Positions 1 through 7,667 of a stretch of 45,002 bases of DNA are shown here, piece by piece; position 1 is the stretch's first letter, and each line of letters begins with the position of its first letter. Made by a program: the position numbers and the translations under genes. This DNA comes from a virus. The stretch lies in IMG/VR virus record IMGVR_UViG_3300020442_002957, positions 1-45,002 of that record; one strand, written 5' to 3'. Under the pieces are notes generated by a model. The model was given only the letters and a program-made list of their open reading frames with translations, searched no databases and was not told the origin of the DNA.

Positions 1-1
1 T

Positions 2-751
2 ATGAAATTAGGAATAGCAGGATACGGGTTTGTAGGACAAGCTCATGAATTAATATTTAAAGAATGTCACGATATTATTATAAGTGATCCTTTCAAGCGA
101 GAGTTTGGAAATTTGAAACATGCAGATGCAATTATCGTTTGTGTAAGCACTCCGCAAAAAGAGATGTCAGGACACTGTGATGTTACTAATGTGTGTGATG
201 TAATTGACGAAGCACCAGATGTGCCTATTTTAATCAAAAGCACTATATCTCCAGAAGGTTGGAGACTTATTAAAGATACTTGTAAAAATAAAGATATAAC
301 TTTTTCTCCTGAGTTTCTACGTGCGGCTCACTGGCAAGAAGATGCAAAGAATAAACGTGATTTTTACTTTGGTGGAGAAAGTTGTAACTTTTGGAGTGAC
401 TTATTTGTCAAGGCACTAGGAAAGATTAATGTTGATATTGCATCACCAGAAGAACTTATACTTATGAAACAACTTAGAAATAGTTACCTAGCAACTAAGG
501 TAACTTTCTTTAATCAAGTTTTTGATTATTGTAAAGGTGAAGGTGTAGATTTTGAACGTGTCAGAAAATTAATTACTGCTGATGATCGCATAGGCGAAAG
601 CCATAGCCGTGTTACTAAAGAACGAGGTTTTGGTGGACATTGTTTGCCAAAGGATACACTTGCAACTGTACGCAGTGCATTGATTAGTGCTGATACTAAG
701 ATGACGCTTCTTCAAGAAGCATTGGACTACAACGATAAAATCAAACGCTAG
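2..751 (+). CDS. UDP-glucose/GDP-mannose dehydrogenase-like protein (short form)
   Basis: Probable NAD-dependent nucleotide-sugar 6-dehydrogenase, which oxidises a UDP- or GDP-sugar to the uronic acid for surface polysaccharide. The N-terminus carries a Rossmann GxGxxG (GYGFVG, residues about 8-13). The C-terminal part has GFGGHCLPKDT, the family's catalytic-Cys motif, so the active site looks intact. At 249 residues it lacks the C-terminal UDP-binding domain of the usual 390-450 residue enzymes. The ATG at base 2 is the first possible start, but the window edge hides upstream sequence, so an earlier start cannot be excluded. It ends convergently against a minus-strand gene, overlapping by 4 bases. 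Substrate is unknown; a role in modifying host glycans during infection is inference. Confidence 0.75.
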   Translation: MKLGIAGYGFVGQAHELIFKECHDIIISDPFKREFGNLKHADAIIVCVSTPQKEMSGHCDVTNVCDVIDEAPDVPILIKSTISPEGWRLIKDTCKNKDITFSPEFLRAAHWQEDAKNKRDFYFGGESCNFWSDLFVKALGKINVDIASPEELILMKQLRNSYLATKVTFFNQVFDYCKGEGVDFERVRKLITADDRIGESHSRVTKERGFGGHCLPKDTLATVRSALISADTKMTLLQEALDYNDKIKR

Positions 752-963
752 GTTTCTGTTCCAGGTTGTGTATCAACACAAACACCGTACACCATTCCCG
801 CCATTGGTGATTTGTTAAAATTTTTGTTGATATTAAATTCTGCGACTAGACAACTTTCCATGTCTGGAAAAGGAAGACTGCTCCACCCGTTAGGTGCTAT
901 CATGTCTCCTGGTAACCATGTACCGTCTGTCATCAAAAACATAACAACTAAAAATACTTTCAC
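748..963 (-). CDS. Small exported or membrane-anchored protein
   Basis: A 71-residue product starting at GTG, which overlaps the stop of the lipase gene by one base, so it is probably translationally coupled to it. The first ~11 residues are hydrophobic (MKVFLVVMFLM), like a short signal or anchor. The rest has several Trp/Pro/Gly residues and two Cys (in ESCLVAE and GVCVDT), which could form a disulfide outside the cytoplasm. I recognise no family. Its position behind the lipase suggests co-expression with it. Confidence 0.5.
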   Translation of the reverse strand: MKVFLVVMFLMTDGTWLPGDMIAPNGWSSLPFPDMESCLVAEFNINKNFNKSPMAGMVYGVCVDTQPGTET

Positions 964-1709
964 TACAATGCTTTATCAATATTATCATAGTAGGCTTGGA
1001 TATCATGATCAGCAATTGAATCAAATCTTTTGTTTTTGATTCCTGCCCACATGCCCTTGCACCAGTCTATGAAACTTGGCTTTCCTATTTTGTTATCACT
1101 TGTGATATAATGTAATTCGCCGTCATGTCTGTAACCCATGATCCACAACGGAACTTTAGTAACAATGTCGTTGTTGTTGCGCCAGCGATGATGTATTACA
1201 CCTAAGCTGTTACAGTATTTCTTCCAACCTACTCTAGGTGAACCGTAAGTATACAGTTCAATAGGATCGTTAAGTTCTACATTATGGAAGCATCTGCTTG
1301 CCATTATAGTAGCCATTGCCGCACCTAAACTGTGTCCGCAGAACCAAAGTGTTTTGTTTACATTTGCTTTTCTTATAAGATCTTCTTCAACCATAGGCCA
1401 TAGGTCATCAACTTCTTGTTTAAAGCCTCTGTGTACTCTGCCTACTGTTTCTGCTAGTACAGGCATTGCTTTTAGATCTGCTTTAATATCTTGGAATTCA
1501 CTAGGCTCTGTGCCACGACATGCGATTACAATATCGTCCTTATTCATAAAACGATACGCTTGGGCACCGTCTCTATCATAAAATTCAACGGTAGTAAAGC
1601 CTAACCGTTTTGCTTGACTTGTTGCTCCTTTTTTGTTATTATATGCAATCTTAGATAATTTTGCAAATAACAAGGAGCGTTCTTTGAAATTCATATCACT
1701 TATTGGCAT
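963..1709 (-). CDS. Class 3 lipase-like alpha/beta hydrolase
   Basis: Serine hydrolase of the Lipase_3 type, expected to cleave acyl esters. The nucleophile elbow GHSLGAA is clear, preceded by the oxyanion-region CRGTEP and the HRGF segment. It is followed by YGSPRVG and an H-rich C-terminal stretch (HHRWRNNNDIVTKVP...RHDGELHY) that should hold the catalytic Asp and His. An in-frame ATG lies 15 bases upstream at 1724, but the ATG at 1709 has an ideal site, AGGAGG, five bases before it, so I take 1709. The site belongs to the GGAGGGCAA series seen at other accessory genes here. A TAAATAT late-type box lies upstream on the same strand (1736-1742). No signal peptide is visible, so it acts in the cytoplasm or is released at lysis; attack on host phospholipids is inference. 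Confidence 0.8.
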   Translation of the reverse strand: MPISDMNFKERSLLFAKLSKIAYNNKKGATSQAKRLGFTTVEFYDRDGAQAYRFMNKDDIVIACRGTEPSEFQDIKADLKAMPVLAETVGRVHRGFKQEVDDLWPMVEEDLIRKANVNKTLWFCGHSLGAAMATIMASRCFHNVELNDPIELYTYGSPRVGWKKYCNSLGVIHHRWRNNNDIVTKVPLWIMGYRHDGELHYITSDNKIGKPSFIDWCKGMWAGIKNKRFDSIADHDIQAYYDNIDKAL

Positions 1710-1710
1710 T

Positions 1711-1719
1711 TTGCCCTCC
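1711..1719 (-). promoter_or_regulatory. GGAGGGCAA ribosome-binding site of the lipase gene
   Basis: Reads GGAGGGCAA on the minus strand and ends one base before the ATG at 1709. It decides the start over the ATG at 1724 and matches the site found before csgF, a curlin-like gene, and the 37.2 kb and 40-41 kb genes. Confidence 0.7.
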
Positions 1720-1735
1720 TTCATTGTTACTAAAC

Positions 1736-1742
1736 ATATTTA
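1736..1742 (-). promoter_or_regulatory. T4-like late promoter box (lipase gene)
   Basis: Minus strand reads ATAAATAT upstream of the lipase gene. It lies back to back with the plus-strand TAAATAG at 1752, giving a small divergent late promoter region. Confidence 0.45.
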
Positions 1743-1751
1743 TTCCTACGC

Positions 1752-1758
1752 TAAATAG
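1752..1758 (+). promoter_or_regulatory. T4-like late promoter box
   Basis: CTAAATAG, 18 bases before the ATG at 1777. It is a one-base variant of the TAAATAC word that recurs at gene boundaries in the window. Confidence 0.45.
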
Positions 1759-1776
1759 TAATAGAGGTAGTAAAAG

Positions 1777-2037
1777 ATGAAGAAACGTACACGAAGCATC
1801 CTGCAGGAACTTAATACAGTAGGCCATAATCGCAACAGTGATCACCTAATTGAAACAACTGCAAGCAATATTATCGAAAGCAGTATTAATTTACTGAACA
1901 GAATAGCTGAAACTTATGACGATGCTACTGCTAATGAGCTAGAAAGACGTTTCTTAAACAGTATTAGAACTGGAGATCCTCGCAAGTTTAAACGTGTGAT
2001 GGCTAAGATTATTGAAGGTAAAAAACATGAAGACTAA
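1777..2037 (+). CDS. Conserved-looking phage protein, unknown function
   Basis: An 86-residue hydrophilic, helix-rich protein with no signal peptide, TM or recognisable motif. It opens a plus-strand operon and carries a late-type box 18 bases before the ATG. An AGAGG site sits about ten bases before the start. The next gene begins inside its 3' end (overlap of 11 bases), so the two are probably co-translated. The charged composition and late-promoter context suggest a virion or assembly role, but this is inference. Confidence 0.7.
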   Translation: MKKRTRSILQELNTVGHNRNSDHLIETTASNIIESSINLLNRIAETYDDATANELERRFLNSIRTGDPRKFKRVMAKIIEGKKHED

Positions 2038-3355
2038 TGATATCTTAAATGAAAAGCCTAGTGTTGCAGATGTAAAAAAGCAACAAAATAGATCAATGAC
2101 GCAAAAAGCAGATGATTTTATGCGTAAGAGTTTCCTACAAAAGTCAATTGATACACTTCAGGGTGCAACAGGACGTAGAGGTGTTGCTCCAACAGAACTA
2201 GAACCTAAATATAAAATTGTTAAAAAGAAAAAAGAAAAAGGCGCCGTTAAAGGAGAGCCTCAAGCACAAGCGCCTGCACAAGCACCAAAGCCTAGCAGTG
2301 GATTTCCTGTAAGTAAAACTGGTGTAGAACTAAAGCCAGGAGACAACATCACATATCAAAATGCTAAAGGTCAAATGAAAGATGGTGTTGTAACTGTCAT
2401 GCTTAAGACTAGAGACAGACAAGGCGATTTACAAATACAACTTAAAAAAGGTCCTGCTGTATTTGCAGTTGATAGACAAAACATTAGAACAGCGAACGGC
2501 GAGCCTTGGGAATATGATCCTAAGACACCAGACACAGGTAAAGTAAAAGAAAGCATTCTTAAAGAAGGCGGCAATGTGTTTAAAAGTGAAGAAGGTCCAC
2601 TTACACAACGTATTGCTACTAAAGATGTAAGACCTACTGTAGACTTTATTGAAAAGATCACAGGATTAGAATTCATTGATGATGACTTATTAGGTACCAC
2701 TGGTAAGAAAACAGATCCAGACGGAACATTTGAAAAGAACAGTTCAGGTGATCTTGACCTAAACACTGATGCCAACAAAATTAGCAAAGAGCAATTAATT
2801 GCAAAACTAAAAGCATACCTAGCGAAACAGGGTGTACCTGAAGAAGAAATGATGAATCAAGGACGCAATAAAACTGACGGTTATATCCACAACGCAGGCG
2901 ACCAAGTACATTTCCGCACACCAATTCAAGGTACCAAAGGTTATGTCCAAACAGACTTTATGTTCACAAACGATCCAGACTTTCAGCGTGGAGCCAAGCG
3001 TGGCGGCACAGCACAGTACGGCGGCAAGGACAGAGCAGTTCTGTTGTCTAGTATTGCTAGAGGACGTGGACTAAAATTTAGTCCTAAGTTTGGTGTAGTA
3101 GATCCTAACAATGGTGATAAGGTTGTTGCTAACAAGTGGGAAGACATTGCTAAAGTCCTACTAGGTCCAACAGCAACAGAAGCAGATACACTTACTGTTG
3201 AAAGTATGCTTGCAAAAATTAAAGGCTTACCAGAGTATGAAGATCTTATAGCAGGCTTCAAAGATTCTATGGAAAAGGCTGGCAAACCAATGCCTGAATC
3301 GAATGTTGAAACACTTGGCGACAAACATTTGCGTAGATTGAAAGAGCTTTTATGA
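2027..3355 (+). CDS. Putative Pol-beta-fold nucleotidyltransferase
   Basis: A 442-residue protein. Residues ~40-100 are low-complexity (Lys- and Ala/Pro/Gln-rich), and residues ~100-155 look like a small beta domain. The C-terminal half has SSGDLDLNTD (Asp242, Asp244), which fits the GS...DxD signature of Pol-beta-type nucleotidyltransferases. Then VQTDFMF (Asp310) sits on a predicted strand as the expected third carboxylate. The start is the ATG at 2027, with GAAGG upstream, rather than a TTG at 2012. It overlaps the next gene by four bases, and that gene carries ligase-type motifs, so the pair may act together on nucleic acid ends. Substrate unknown; the fold assignment is motif-based only. 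Confidence 0.55.
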   Translation: MKTNDILNEKPSVADVKKQQNRSMTQKADDFMRKSFLQKSIDTLQGATGRRGVAPTELEPKYKIVKKKKEKGAVKGEPQAQAPAQAPKPSSGFPVSKTGVELKPGDNITYQNAKGQMKDGVVTVMLKTRDRQGDLQIQLKKGPAVFAVDRQNIRTANGEPWEYDPKTPDTGKVKESILKEGGNVFKSEEGPLTQRIATKDVRPTVDFIEKITGLEFIDDDLLGTTGKKTDPDGTFEKNSSGDLDLNTDANKISKEQLIAKLKAYLAKQGVPEEEMMNQGRNKTDGYIHNAGDQVHFRTPIQGTKGYVQTDFMFTNDPDFQRGAKRGGTAQYGGKDRAVLLSSIARGRGLKFSPKFGVVDPNNGDKVVANKWEDIAKVLLGPTATEADTLTVESMLAKIKGLPEYEDLIAGFKDSMEKAGKPMPESNVETLGDKHLRRLKELL

Positions 3356-4596
3356 GATTCGTAGAATTTAGAAAACACAAAACAGGGAAAGCAGGACAAC
3401 TTAAAGGCAAAGACGCCATTAAGAAGAAAAGCAAACCTGGAGGTAATGAGACACCACACCCAGCAAGAGGAAAACTCGTAGGTGAAGACCTTAATGAAGC
3501 AGAAGCAAGAATACAACATTTAGAAGATGTTATTTTTTGGGAAGGTAGTAGAGGTGCTATGAGAGCATTACAAGCACTTCGTAGCATGGACAAGGAGGGT
3601 CATAAAGATGTCACAATCAAATGGGACGGATCTCCCGCACTCATTTTTGGGCGCAATGAGGATGGAGAATTCACACTGTCGGACAAAGGAGGATTCACAA
3701 AAAAGAATCCCGAACGAGCCAAGAGTGCAGATGAAATTAAAGACTTCATGCTCAATCGTGGAGGTGGAGCAAAGAGAGATGATCCGGGCCGTATAGCATT
3801 TGCTAATAATATGGCAAGTATTTTTCCTATGTTTGCAAAAGCAGTTCCAGAAGATTTTAGAGGTTACTTTAAAGGTGACTTGTTATACTATTCAACACCG
3901 CCAGTAAAAGACGGACACTTTGTTTTCAAACCTAATCCAACGGGTGTTGATTACGCTATTGATACAAAAAGTGATCTAGGTAAAAAGATTGCTAAAAGCA
4001 AAACAGGTATTGTAATACACAGGGTGGTTGATGAAAACGGAAATGAAAGCCCACTTAAAGACTTTGATATATTCAAAGGCAATGAAGTTCTTGTTGTACC
4101 GCCAGTTACAGCATTAGGTCCTGTAGAAGTTGATACAAAAGAATTGGATCAATTAGAAGCAGTAATTAAAAAGAATAGTGCAGGCATTGACGAACTATTA
4201 AACAAACAAGAACTAAAAGCAAAACAAATGACAGACTTTCCTAATTTATTATATACGTATATAAATAGTAAGGTTGATACAGGTTTATCAAACTTAGGAG
4301 GCGACTTTGCACAATGGCTACAAACTGCAAAAGTCAGTGATAGGAAAAAAGCAAAAGTATTAGAATATATCAAATTACATATGAACGCATTTAAGGCATT
4401 GTGGAATACAGTTGGAACACTTCAGCGTGTCAAAGACAAAGTAATTTCAAACTTAGATAATCAAGACCAAGGCATCAAACAAAACATCAACGGACAAAAA
4501 GGTGGTGAAGGTTATGTAATGGCACATCCAGGCGGTGACCTAAAACTTGTACCACGTTCAACATTTACAGCGGCATCAAGGGCCGCTAGAAGATAG
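3352..4596 (+). CDS. Putative ligase-superfamily nucleotidyltransferase (KxDG protein)
   Basis: A 414-residue protein with features of covalent nucleotidyltransferases (DNA/RNA ligases, capping enzymes). VTIKWDGSPA places a KxDG motif at Lys90-Gly93, the site that would carry the AMP adduct. FKGDLLYY (residues ~173-180) could be motif III. EGYV (386-389) fits motif IV, and the near-terminal LKLV (397-400) fits motif V. Spacing between motifs I and IV is larger than in minimal ligases, with a helical insert (~225-375). It starts inside the stop of the preceding gene (ATGA). Function may be nucleic-acid joining or an unrelated nucleotidylation; no OB-fold is obvious after motif V. Family members without known function are expected in marine T4-like phages. 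Confidence 0.5.
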   Translation: MRFVEFRKHKTGKAGQLKGKDAIKKKSKPGGNETPHPARGKLVGEDLNEAEARIQHLEDVIFWEGSRGAMRALQALRSMDKEGHKDVTIKWDGSPALIFGRNEDGEFTLSDKGGFTKKNPERAKSADEIKDFMLNRGGGAKRDDPGRIAFANNMASIFPMFAKAVPEDFRGYFKGDLLYYSTPPVKDGHFVFKPNPTGVDYAIDTKSDLGKKIAKSKTGIVIHRVVDENGNESPLKDFDIFKGNEVLVVPPVTALGPVEVDTKELDQLEAVIKKNSAGIDELLNKQELKAKQMTDFPNLLYTYINSKVDTGLSNLGGDFAQWLQTAKVSDRKKAKVLEYIKLHMNAFKALWNTVGTLQRVKDKVISNLDNQDQGIKQNINGQKGGEGYVMAHPGGDLKLVPRSTFTAASRAARR

Positions 4597-4605
4597 GAGA
4601 AAAAA

Positions 4606-4941
4606 ATGAAGATCAAAGATCTAGTTAATGAAAGTGACTTTGCTGACTTAGGCCTAAGAGGCGTAGGTAGCGAATTAGACATAGACGACTTTGGGGGCAA
4701 AGAATTTAAAGCACCTCGCATGTTCGATCAGCTTGCTAAATGTGCAGATAACATCAATGGCCAAGCAGAAGTAAAAACAGATGATGGTAAAACTATCATG
4801 TGCAAAAGCTCTACAGCAAAGAAGATCATGGACATGGAACGCAGTATCACACAACAAGGTGGTAAGAAAGAAAAGTTCATGAATATGATTCAAAAATCAG
4901 ACGGTTTGAACAAAGTAATTGATTATATAGAGAACAAGTAA
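4606..4941 (+). CDS. Hypothetical phage protein
   Basis: A 111-residue hydrophilic protein, preceded by GGAGAAAAAA eight bases from the ATG. The N-terminal third is acidic (NESDFADLG...SELDIDDFGG) and the rest is Lys-rich and helical. It lies ten bases after the ligase-like gene and two bases before the next, so it is in the same operon. No family recognised. Confidence 0.65.
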   Translation: MKIKDLVNESDFADLGLRGVGSELDIDDFGGKEFKAPRMFDQLAKCADNINGQAEVKTDDGKTIMCKSSTAKKIMDMERSITQQGGKKEKFMNMIQKSDGLNKVIDYIENK

Positions 4942-4942
4942 C

Positions 4943-5815
4943 ATGATGGAGTTTGTCAAAGAACTACACGAAGCTCGCCTCACAAGAGGTAATAATGCGT
5001 TAAAACAATTGACGTTTACAGATTGCTGTGAGCGACTGTTCTTGACAATGCTTATATTAGAATTACTAGACAAGTATCCAAGTTTTAGAGGAGCAACCAG
5101 AGAATATGCTAGACGTTCTAGTTTGTATGATACATTTAATTCCTATAGAATGAATGGTACTGACTTGTATAACTTTGCATATTTTATAAGTGGCCCAGAC
5201 GAAGCGCAGGAAAAACTAAAAGATCCAGGTGCGGCAAAAGCATTAAAACAAAGAATAACTTTGCCTAAGATGCAACTTAATGGTTATCTTAGAGCAAGAG
5301 CCAGCGGTTATGCCTATCGATCCGCAGGTGAATTGCTTATGAGACTAGAGTCAGCTTTGGCTATTCGTAATACAGATTACAAAGCTATTAGACGCAATGT
5401 TGTTATGTATGATAGATTAAGCACTTTGGATAAAAAGAAAACTGTTACTAGGTTGTTAATTGCAAGTAGAGCAAAACTTAGAACAGCAGATATTATTGAT
5501 GACTTAGAAAAGTTAGCGGCTGTAAATGATTTAGAAACAGCAAGAGTGCAAGACAACGAGCCTAAAATAAGCGTTCCGGATATTAGTACAGACGCTAGAG
5601 ATATTAGTTTATATAGATATCTTGTAGGTGTTGACAATCTAATGAAAACTAAGAACTTTTTAGAACTTGCAAAACAAGGTAGAAGTGTACCTGGGCAGTT
5701 TGTGCAAGGCTACACTCCGGCTATTAAAATGGTGGATGATATAGTTCAAGCAGGCCCTGCATACATAAATCTACTAAGATCACTGCATCAGAGAGCCAAA
5801 AAAGCCCGTAAATAG
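4943..5815 (+). CDS. Hypothetical helical phage protein
   Basis: A 290-residue mostly helical, basic protein (many Arg/Lys, C-terminus HQRAKKARK), without signal peptide or TM. It begins with ATGATG two bases after the previous stop and closes the operon that starts at 1777. The next gene has its own late box. No family recognised; late-operon placement suggests an assembly or virion role. Confidence 0.65.
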   Translation: MMEFVKELHEARLTRGNNALKQLTFTDCCERLFLTMLILELLDKYPSFRGATREYARRSSLYDTFNSYRMNGTDLYNFAYFISGPDEAQEKLKDPGAAKALKQRITLPKMQLNGYLRARASGYAYRSAGELLMRLESALAIRNTDYKAIRRNVVMYDRLSTLDKKKTVTRLLIASRAKLRTADIIDDLEKLAAVNDLETARVQDNEPKISVPDISTDARDISLYRYLVGVDNLMKTKNFLELAKQGRSVPGQFVQGYTPAIKMVDDIVQAGPAYINLLRSLHQRAKKARK

Positions 5816-5834
5816 GGTATTTTCCTTCAAAAGA

Positions 5835-5842
5835 CTAAATAC
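5835..5842 (+). promoter_or_regulatory. T4-like late promoter box
   Basis: CTAAATAC followed after eight bases by a perfect 7-bp hairpin and then a strong AAGGAG site. It is the only visible promoter for the gene at 5900. Confidence 0.6.
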
Positions 5843-5850
5843 ATATAACA

Positions 5851-5870
5851 ACTTCGCAGAGTAGCGAAGT
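5851..5870 (+). repeat. 5' leader hairpin after late promoter
   Basis: ACTTCGC and GCGAAGT pair perfectly around a six-base loop. The hairpin would sit at or very near the 5' end of the late transcript. A similar arrangement occurs at 33254-33275, after the late box of the curli operon. Confidence 0.6.
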
Positions 5871-5899
5871 GAAGTCATTACGAGAACAAGGAGAAAACA

Positions 5900-6232
5900 A
5901 TGGCGGCAGTAACAAGAGTAAATGGTATCGGTCACACACACGGTACACAAAACAGCACAGCAAATCTAAAAGGTATGGAAGTTGACGCATTGGTTGACAT
6001 CAGCGGCAAAGGCGGCTTAGGTTCAACTATCGAAGCTATCCTACAAGAAATGCAACCACTTATGTCTGTATCAACAGGCACAGCTGGTAAGATCTTCATG
6101 ATCGTAGATGGACACTCAGTAACAGCGGCATCACTACAAGTGAGGCTACGTAACTTAGGAACAGTTGATTCAATCGACCTATCTTCAGCTACAGTAACTG
6201 AGCGTGATCTAGACGGATTTGTTGCTACATAA
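5900..6232 (+). CDS. Small probably abundant late protein, unknown
   Basis: A 110-residue protein with no TM or signal peptide. It is a monocistronic unit: dedicated late promoter, structured leader, strong AAGGAG site, then a strong terminator (6273-6303). This design is typical of an abundant late product, so a virion or head-decoration role is plausible. The sequence is Gly/Thr/Ser-rich at the N-terminus and beta-rich later (IFMIVDGHSVTAASLQVRLRN). No family recognised. Confidence 0.65.
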   Translation: MAAVTRVNGIGHTHGTQNSTANLKGMEVDALVDISGKGGLGSTIEAILQEMQPLMSVSTGTAGKIFMIVDGHSVTAASLQVRLRNLGTVDSIDLSSATVTERDLDGFVAT

Positions 6233-6272
6233 TAGTAGACAATAAGTTTCCTAGCTACCTTAGGGACACAAG

Positions 6273-6303
6273 AAAGCGCCACTTTTATAGTGGCGCTTTT
6301 TTT
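6273..6303 (+). terminator. Rho-independent terminator
   Basis: An 11-bp perfect stem (AAAGCGCCACT / AGTGGCGCTTT), a five-base loop and a T run. It ends the single-gene unit at 5900-6232, and the next late box begins eight bases later. Confidence 0.9.
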
Positions 6304-6310
6304 ATGACTG

Positions 6311-6317
6311 TAAATAC
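6311..6317 (+). promoter_or_regulatory. Late promoter box abutting a start codon
   Basis: TAAATAC-AGC-ATG: the box ends three bases before the ATG at 6321. It stands just after a strong terminator, so transcripts for the next gene should start here and have almost no leader. There is no Shine-Dalgarno sequence. Confidence 0.55.
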
Positions 6318-6320
6318 AGC

Positions 6321-6710
6321 ATGAGATTCATTATCAAAACCCTTGTGGATATTACAGAAACACGGGCTCGCAAAGGTGAGGACAAAGTTCTGTACGGACA
6401 ACAACAGAACTATATGACGTTTCTTAACACACTAGGGTTGAGATGTAATATTAATCCAATAGGCTCTCCAAAGGCAGACTTTACTACAACAAATGACTTT
6501 GGAAGTTCATACAAAGGTGAACACAAAGTATGGACACAAATCATTGAAATAGATTATGAAGATGCAACTAATACAGATTTTATGCGTGACGATTTTGATA
6601 TAGTACCAGTTATTACAGGACTAAGTGAAACAGTTGAATTAGATCTTCCTGTATTCAAAACAAATGATAAAAAACTTACAAATATAGTGTTTAATTCTGT
6701 AGCAGATTGA
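6321..6710 (+). CDS. Hypothetical late phage protein
   Basis: A 129-residue soluble protein with mixed alpha/beta character and an acidic C-terminal half. It has no Shine-Dalgarno; its ATG sits three bases after TAAATAC and just downstream of a strong terminator, so a leaderless or near-leaderless late mRNA is likely. The segment TQIIEIDYEDATNTDFMRDDFDIVPVITG looks like a small globular domain, but I recognise no family. Confidence 0.65.
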   Translation: MRFIIKTLVDITETRARKGEDKVLYGQQQNYMTFLNTLGLRCNINPIGSPKADFTTTNDFGSSYKGEHKVWTQIIEIDYEDATNTDFMRDDFDIVPVITGLSETVELDLPVFKTNDKKLTNIVFNSVAD

Positions 6711-6717
6711 TAAATAC
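6711..6717 (+). promoter_or_regulatory. T4-like late promoter box
   Basis: ATAAATAC-type word right after the stop of the preceding gene and 85 bases before the ATG at 6803. Near the start, TGCCCT and AGGGTA can pair and would hide the AAGGG site. Confidence 0.5.
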
Positions 6718-6802
6718 ATTGAGAGGCACACAAGAGGGACAACAAGGCATCCATTCATTAGGCTAACTAAGAGTTTACTAATTGCCCTAGAGTAAGGGTA
6801 CA

Positions 6803-7042
6803 ATGGAGAATACAGTGTCAACAACGTCACTAGAAAAAGAAAATTTAGAAGCACACGTAGACTTATGCGCTCAGCGTTATGAGGTACTAGAGGGTCGCTT
6901 AACAAAAATTGAAGAAAAGGTCGAAAATATCCATACAGATATGATTAGAGGCCAAAGTTCAATGACTAAAGTATTAATTGGCACAGCCGGCACAGTCGTT
7001 GCTGGACTACTTTCAACTATCATTGTTGTAATCAATAACTAA
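6803..7042 (+). CDS. Small coiled-coil protein with C-terminal TM (XhlA/holin-accessory-like)
   Basis: A 79-residue protein: N-terminal heptad-like helix (residues ~10-50: RYEVLEGRLTKIEEKVENIHTD), then one C-terminal TM (~57-77) ending VVINN. This architecture matches haemolysin XhlA-type proteins found with holins, but the sequence evidence is architectural only. A lysis or membrane-anchoring role is inference. An AAGGG lies six bases before the ATG, partly inside a possible hairpin. Confidence 0.55.
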   Translation: MENTVSTTSLEKENLEAHVDLCAQRYEVLEGRLTKIEEKVENIHTDMIRGQSSMTKVLIGTAGTVVAGLLSTIIVVINN

Positions 7043-7052
7043 TCTTAAGAAC

Positions 7053-7059
7053 TAAATAC
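7053..7059 (+). promoter_or_regulatory. Late promoter box abutting a start codon
   Basis: CTAAATAC-ATT-ATG with the ATG at 7063. It is one of six boundaries in the window where the box ends three bases from the start codon. Confidence 0.5.
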
Positions 7060-7062
7060 ATT

Positions 7063-7344
7063 ATGTTGTTAAGAGAGCTTACTTCTGATCTAATCGTCGA
7101 GAAACAAATTTGGGCACGTTCTGGTAAGAAGGTGGTACGCAAATATCGATGTGCTGGCGGACAGCGTCATGGACGTATTGTTGCTACACCTGCACAATGT
7201 TTCAAGCCTAAGGATATGAAGAAACGCTTCAACGCTAAACGCACCCAAGCAAGGCTTGGTAAAAGGATTGCACGTAAGGCTAGACGTACTAAACGTCATA
7301 ATGCTGTGAGTAAACGTGTAGCAATGATGAACAAGAGACGTTAA
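7063..7344 (+). CDS. Basic protein, tandem paralogue A
   Basis: A 93-residue, very Arg/Lys-rich protein. Its N-terminal ~50 residues match the next gene product: MLLRELT, an IW(A/S)RSG segment, then VRKYRCxxGQRxGRIVA and a second Cys. The C-terminal half is a nucleic-acid-binding-like basic tail. The two conserved Cys suggest a small fold or metal site. It overlaps the next gene by one base. A DNA- or RNA-binding structural role is inference. Confidence 0.65.
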   Translation: MLLRELTSDLIVEKQIWARSGKKVVRKYRCAGGQRHGRIVATPAQCFKPKDMKKRFNAKRTQARLGKRIARKARRTKRHNAVSKRVAMMNKRR

Positions 7345-7667
7345 TGTTATTAAGAGAATTAACATATCGTGATAATGTAGAAGAAGCCGTAGATACTATT
7401 TGGTCTAGATCAGGCGGTAAACAAGTGCGTAAGTATAGATGTACAAGCGGACAACGTAAAGGTCGTATTGTTGCTAAAGCGGCTACGTGTAATGCTCCTT
7501 TAAATCAAAAGGCAAAAGTTACACTAGCAAAGACCAAACGCAAAAAAGGCAGTGTACTAAGTTGGAAAACTAAAAAGACTAAGAGAAGTAATCCAGCTAG
7601 TAAACGACTAAAGAGAATTAACAAACCAAGTAAGGTGAGATTTAGTAACCGTAGGAGGATCAAATGA
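7344..7667 (+). CDS. Basic protein, tandem paralogue B
   Basis: A 107-residue paralogue of the preceding gene, with the same MLLRELT start and VRKYRCTSGQRKGRIVA core, then a Lys/Arg-rich tail ending NRRRIK. The tails have diverged while the core is kept, as expected for an older tandem duplication. Coupled at both ends by overlaps of one and four bases. Function unknown; nucleic-acid binding is likely from composition. Confidence 0.65.
   Translation: MLLRELTYRDNVEEAVDTIWSRSGGKQVRKYRCTSGQRKGRIVAKAATCNAPLNQKAKVTLAKTKRKKGSVLSWKTKKTKRSNPASKRLKRINKPSKVRFSNRRRIK

Noticed and set aside
2983-3519. Long antisense open frame (178 codons) across the nucleotidyltransferase/ligase-like junction
   Set aside because: Low-complexity Ser/Leu/Phe translation typical of the reverse frame of a Lys/Glu-rich gene; no ribosome site; the plus-strand frames have motif support.
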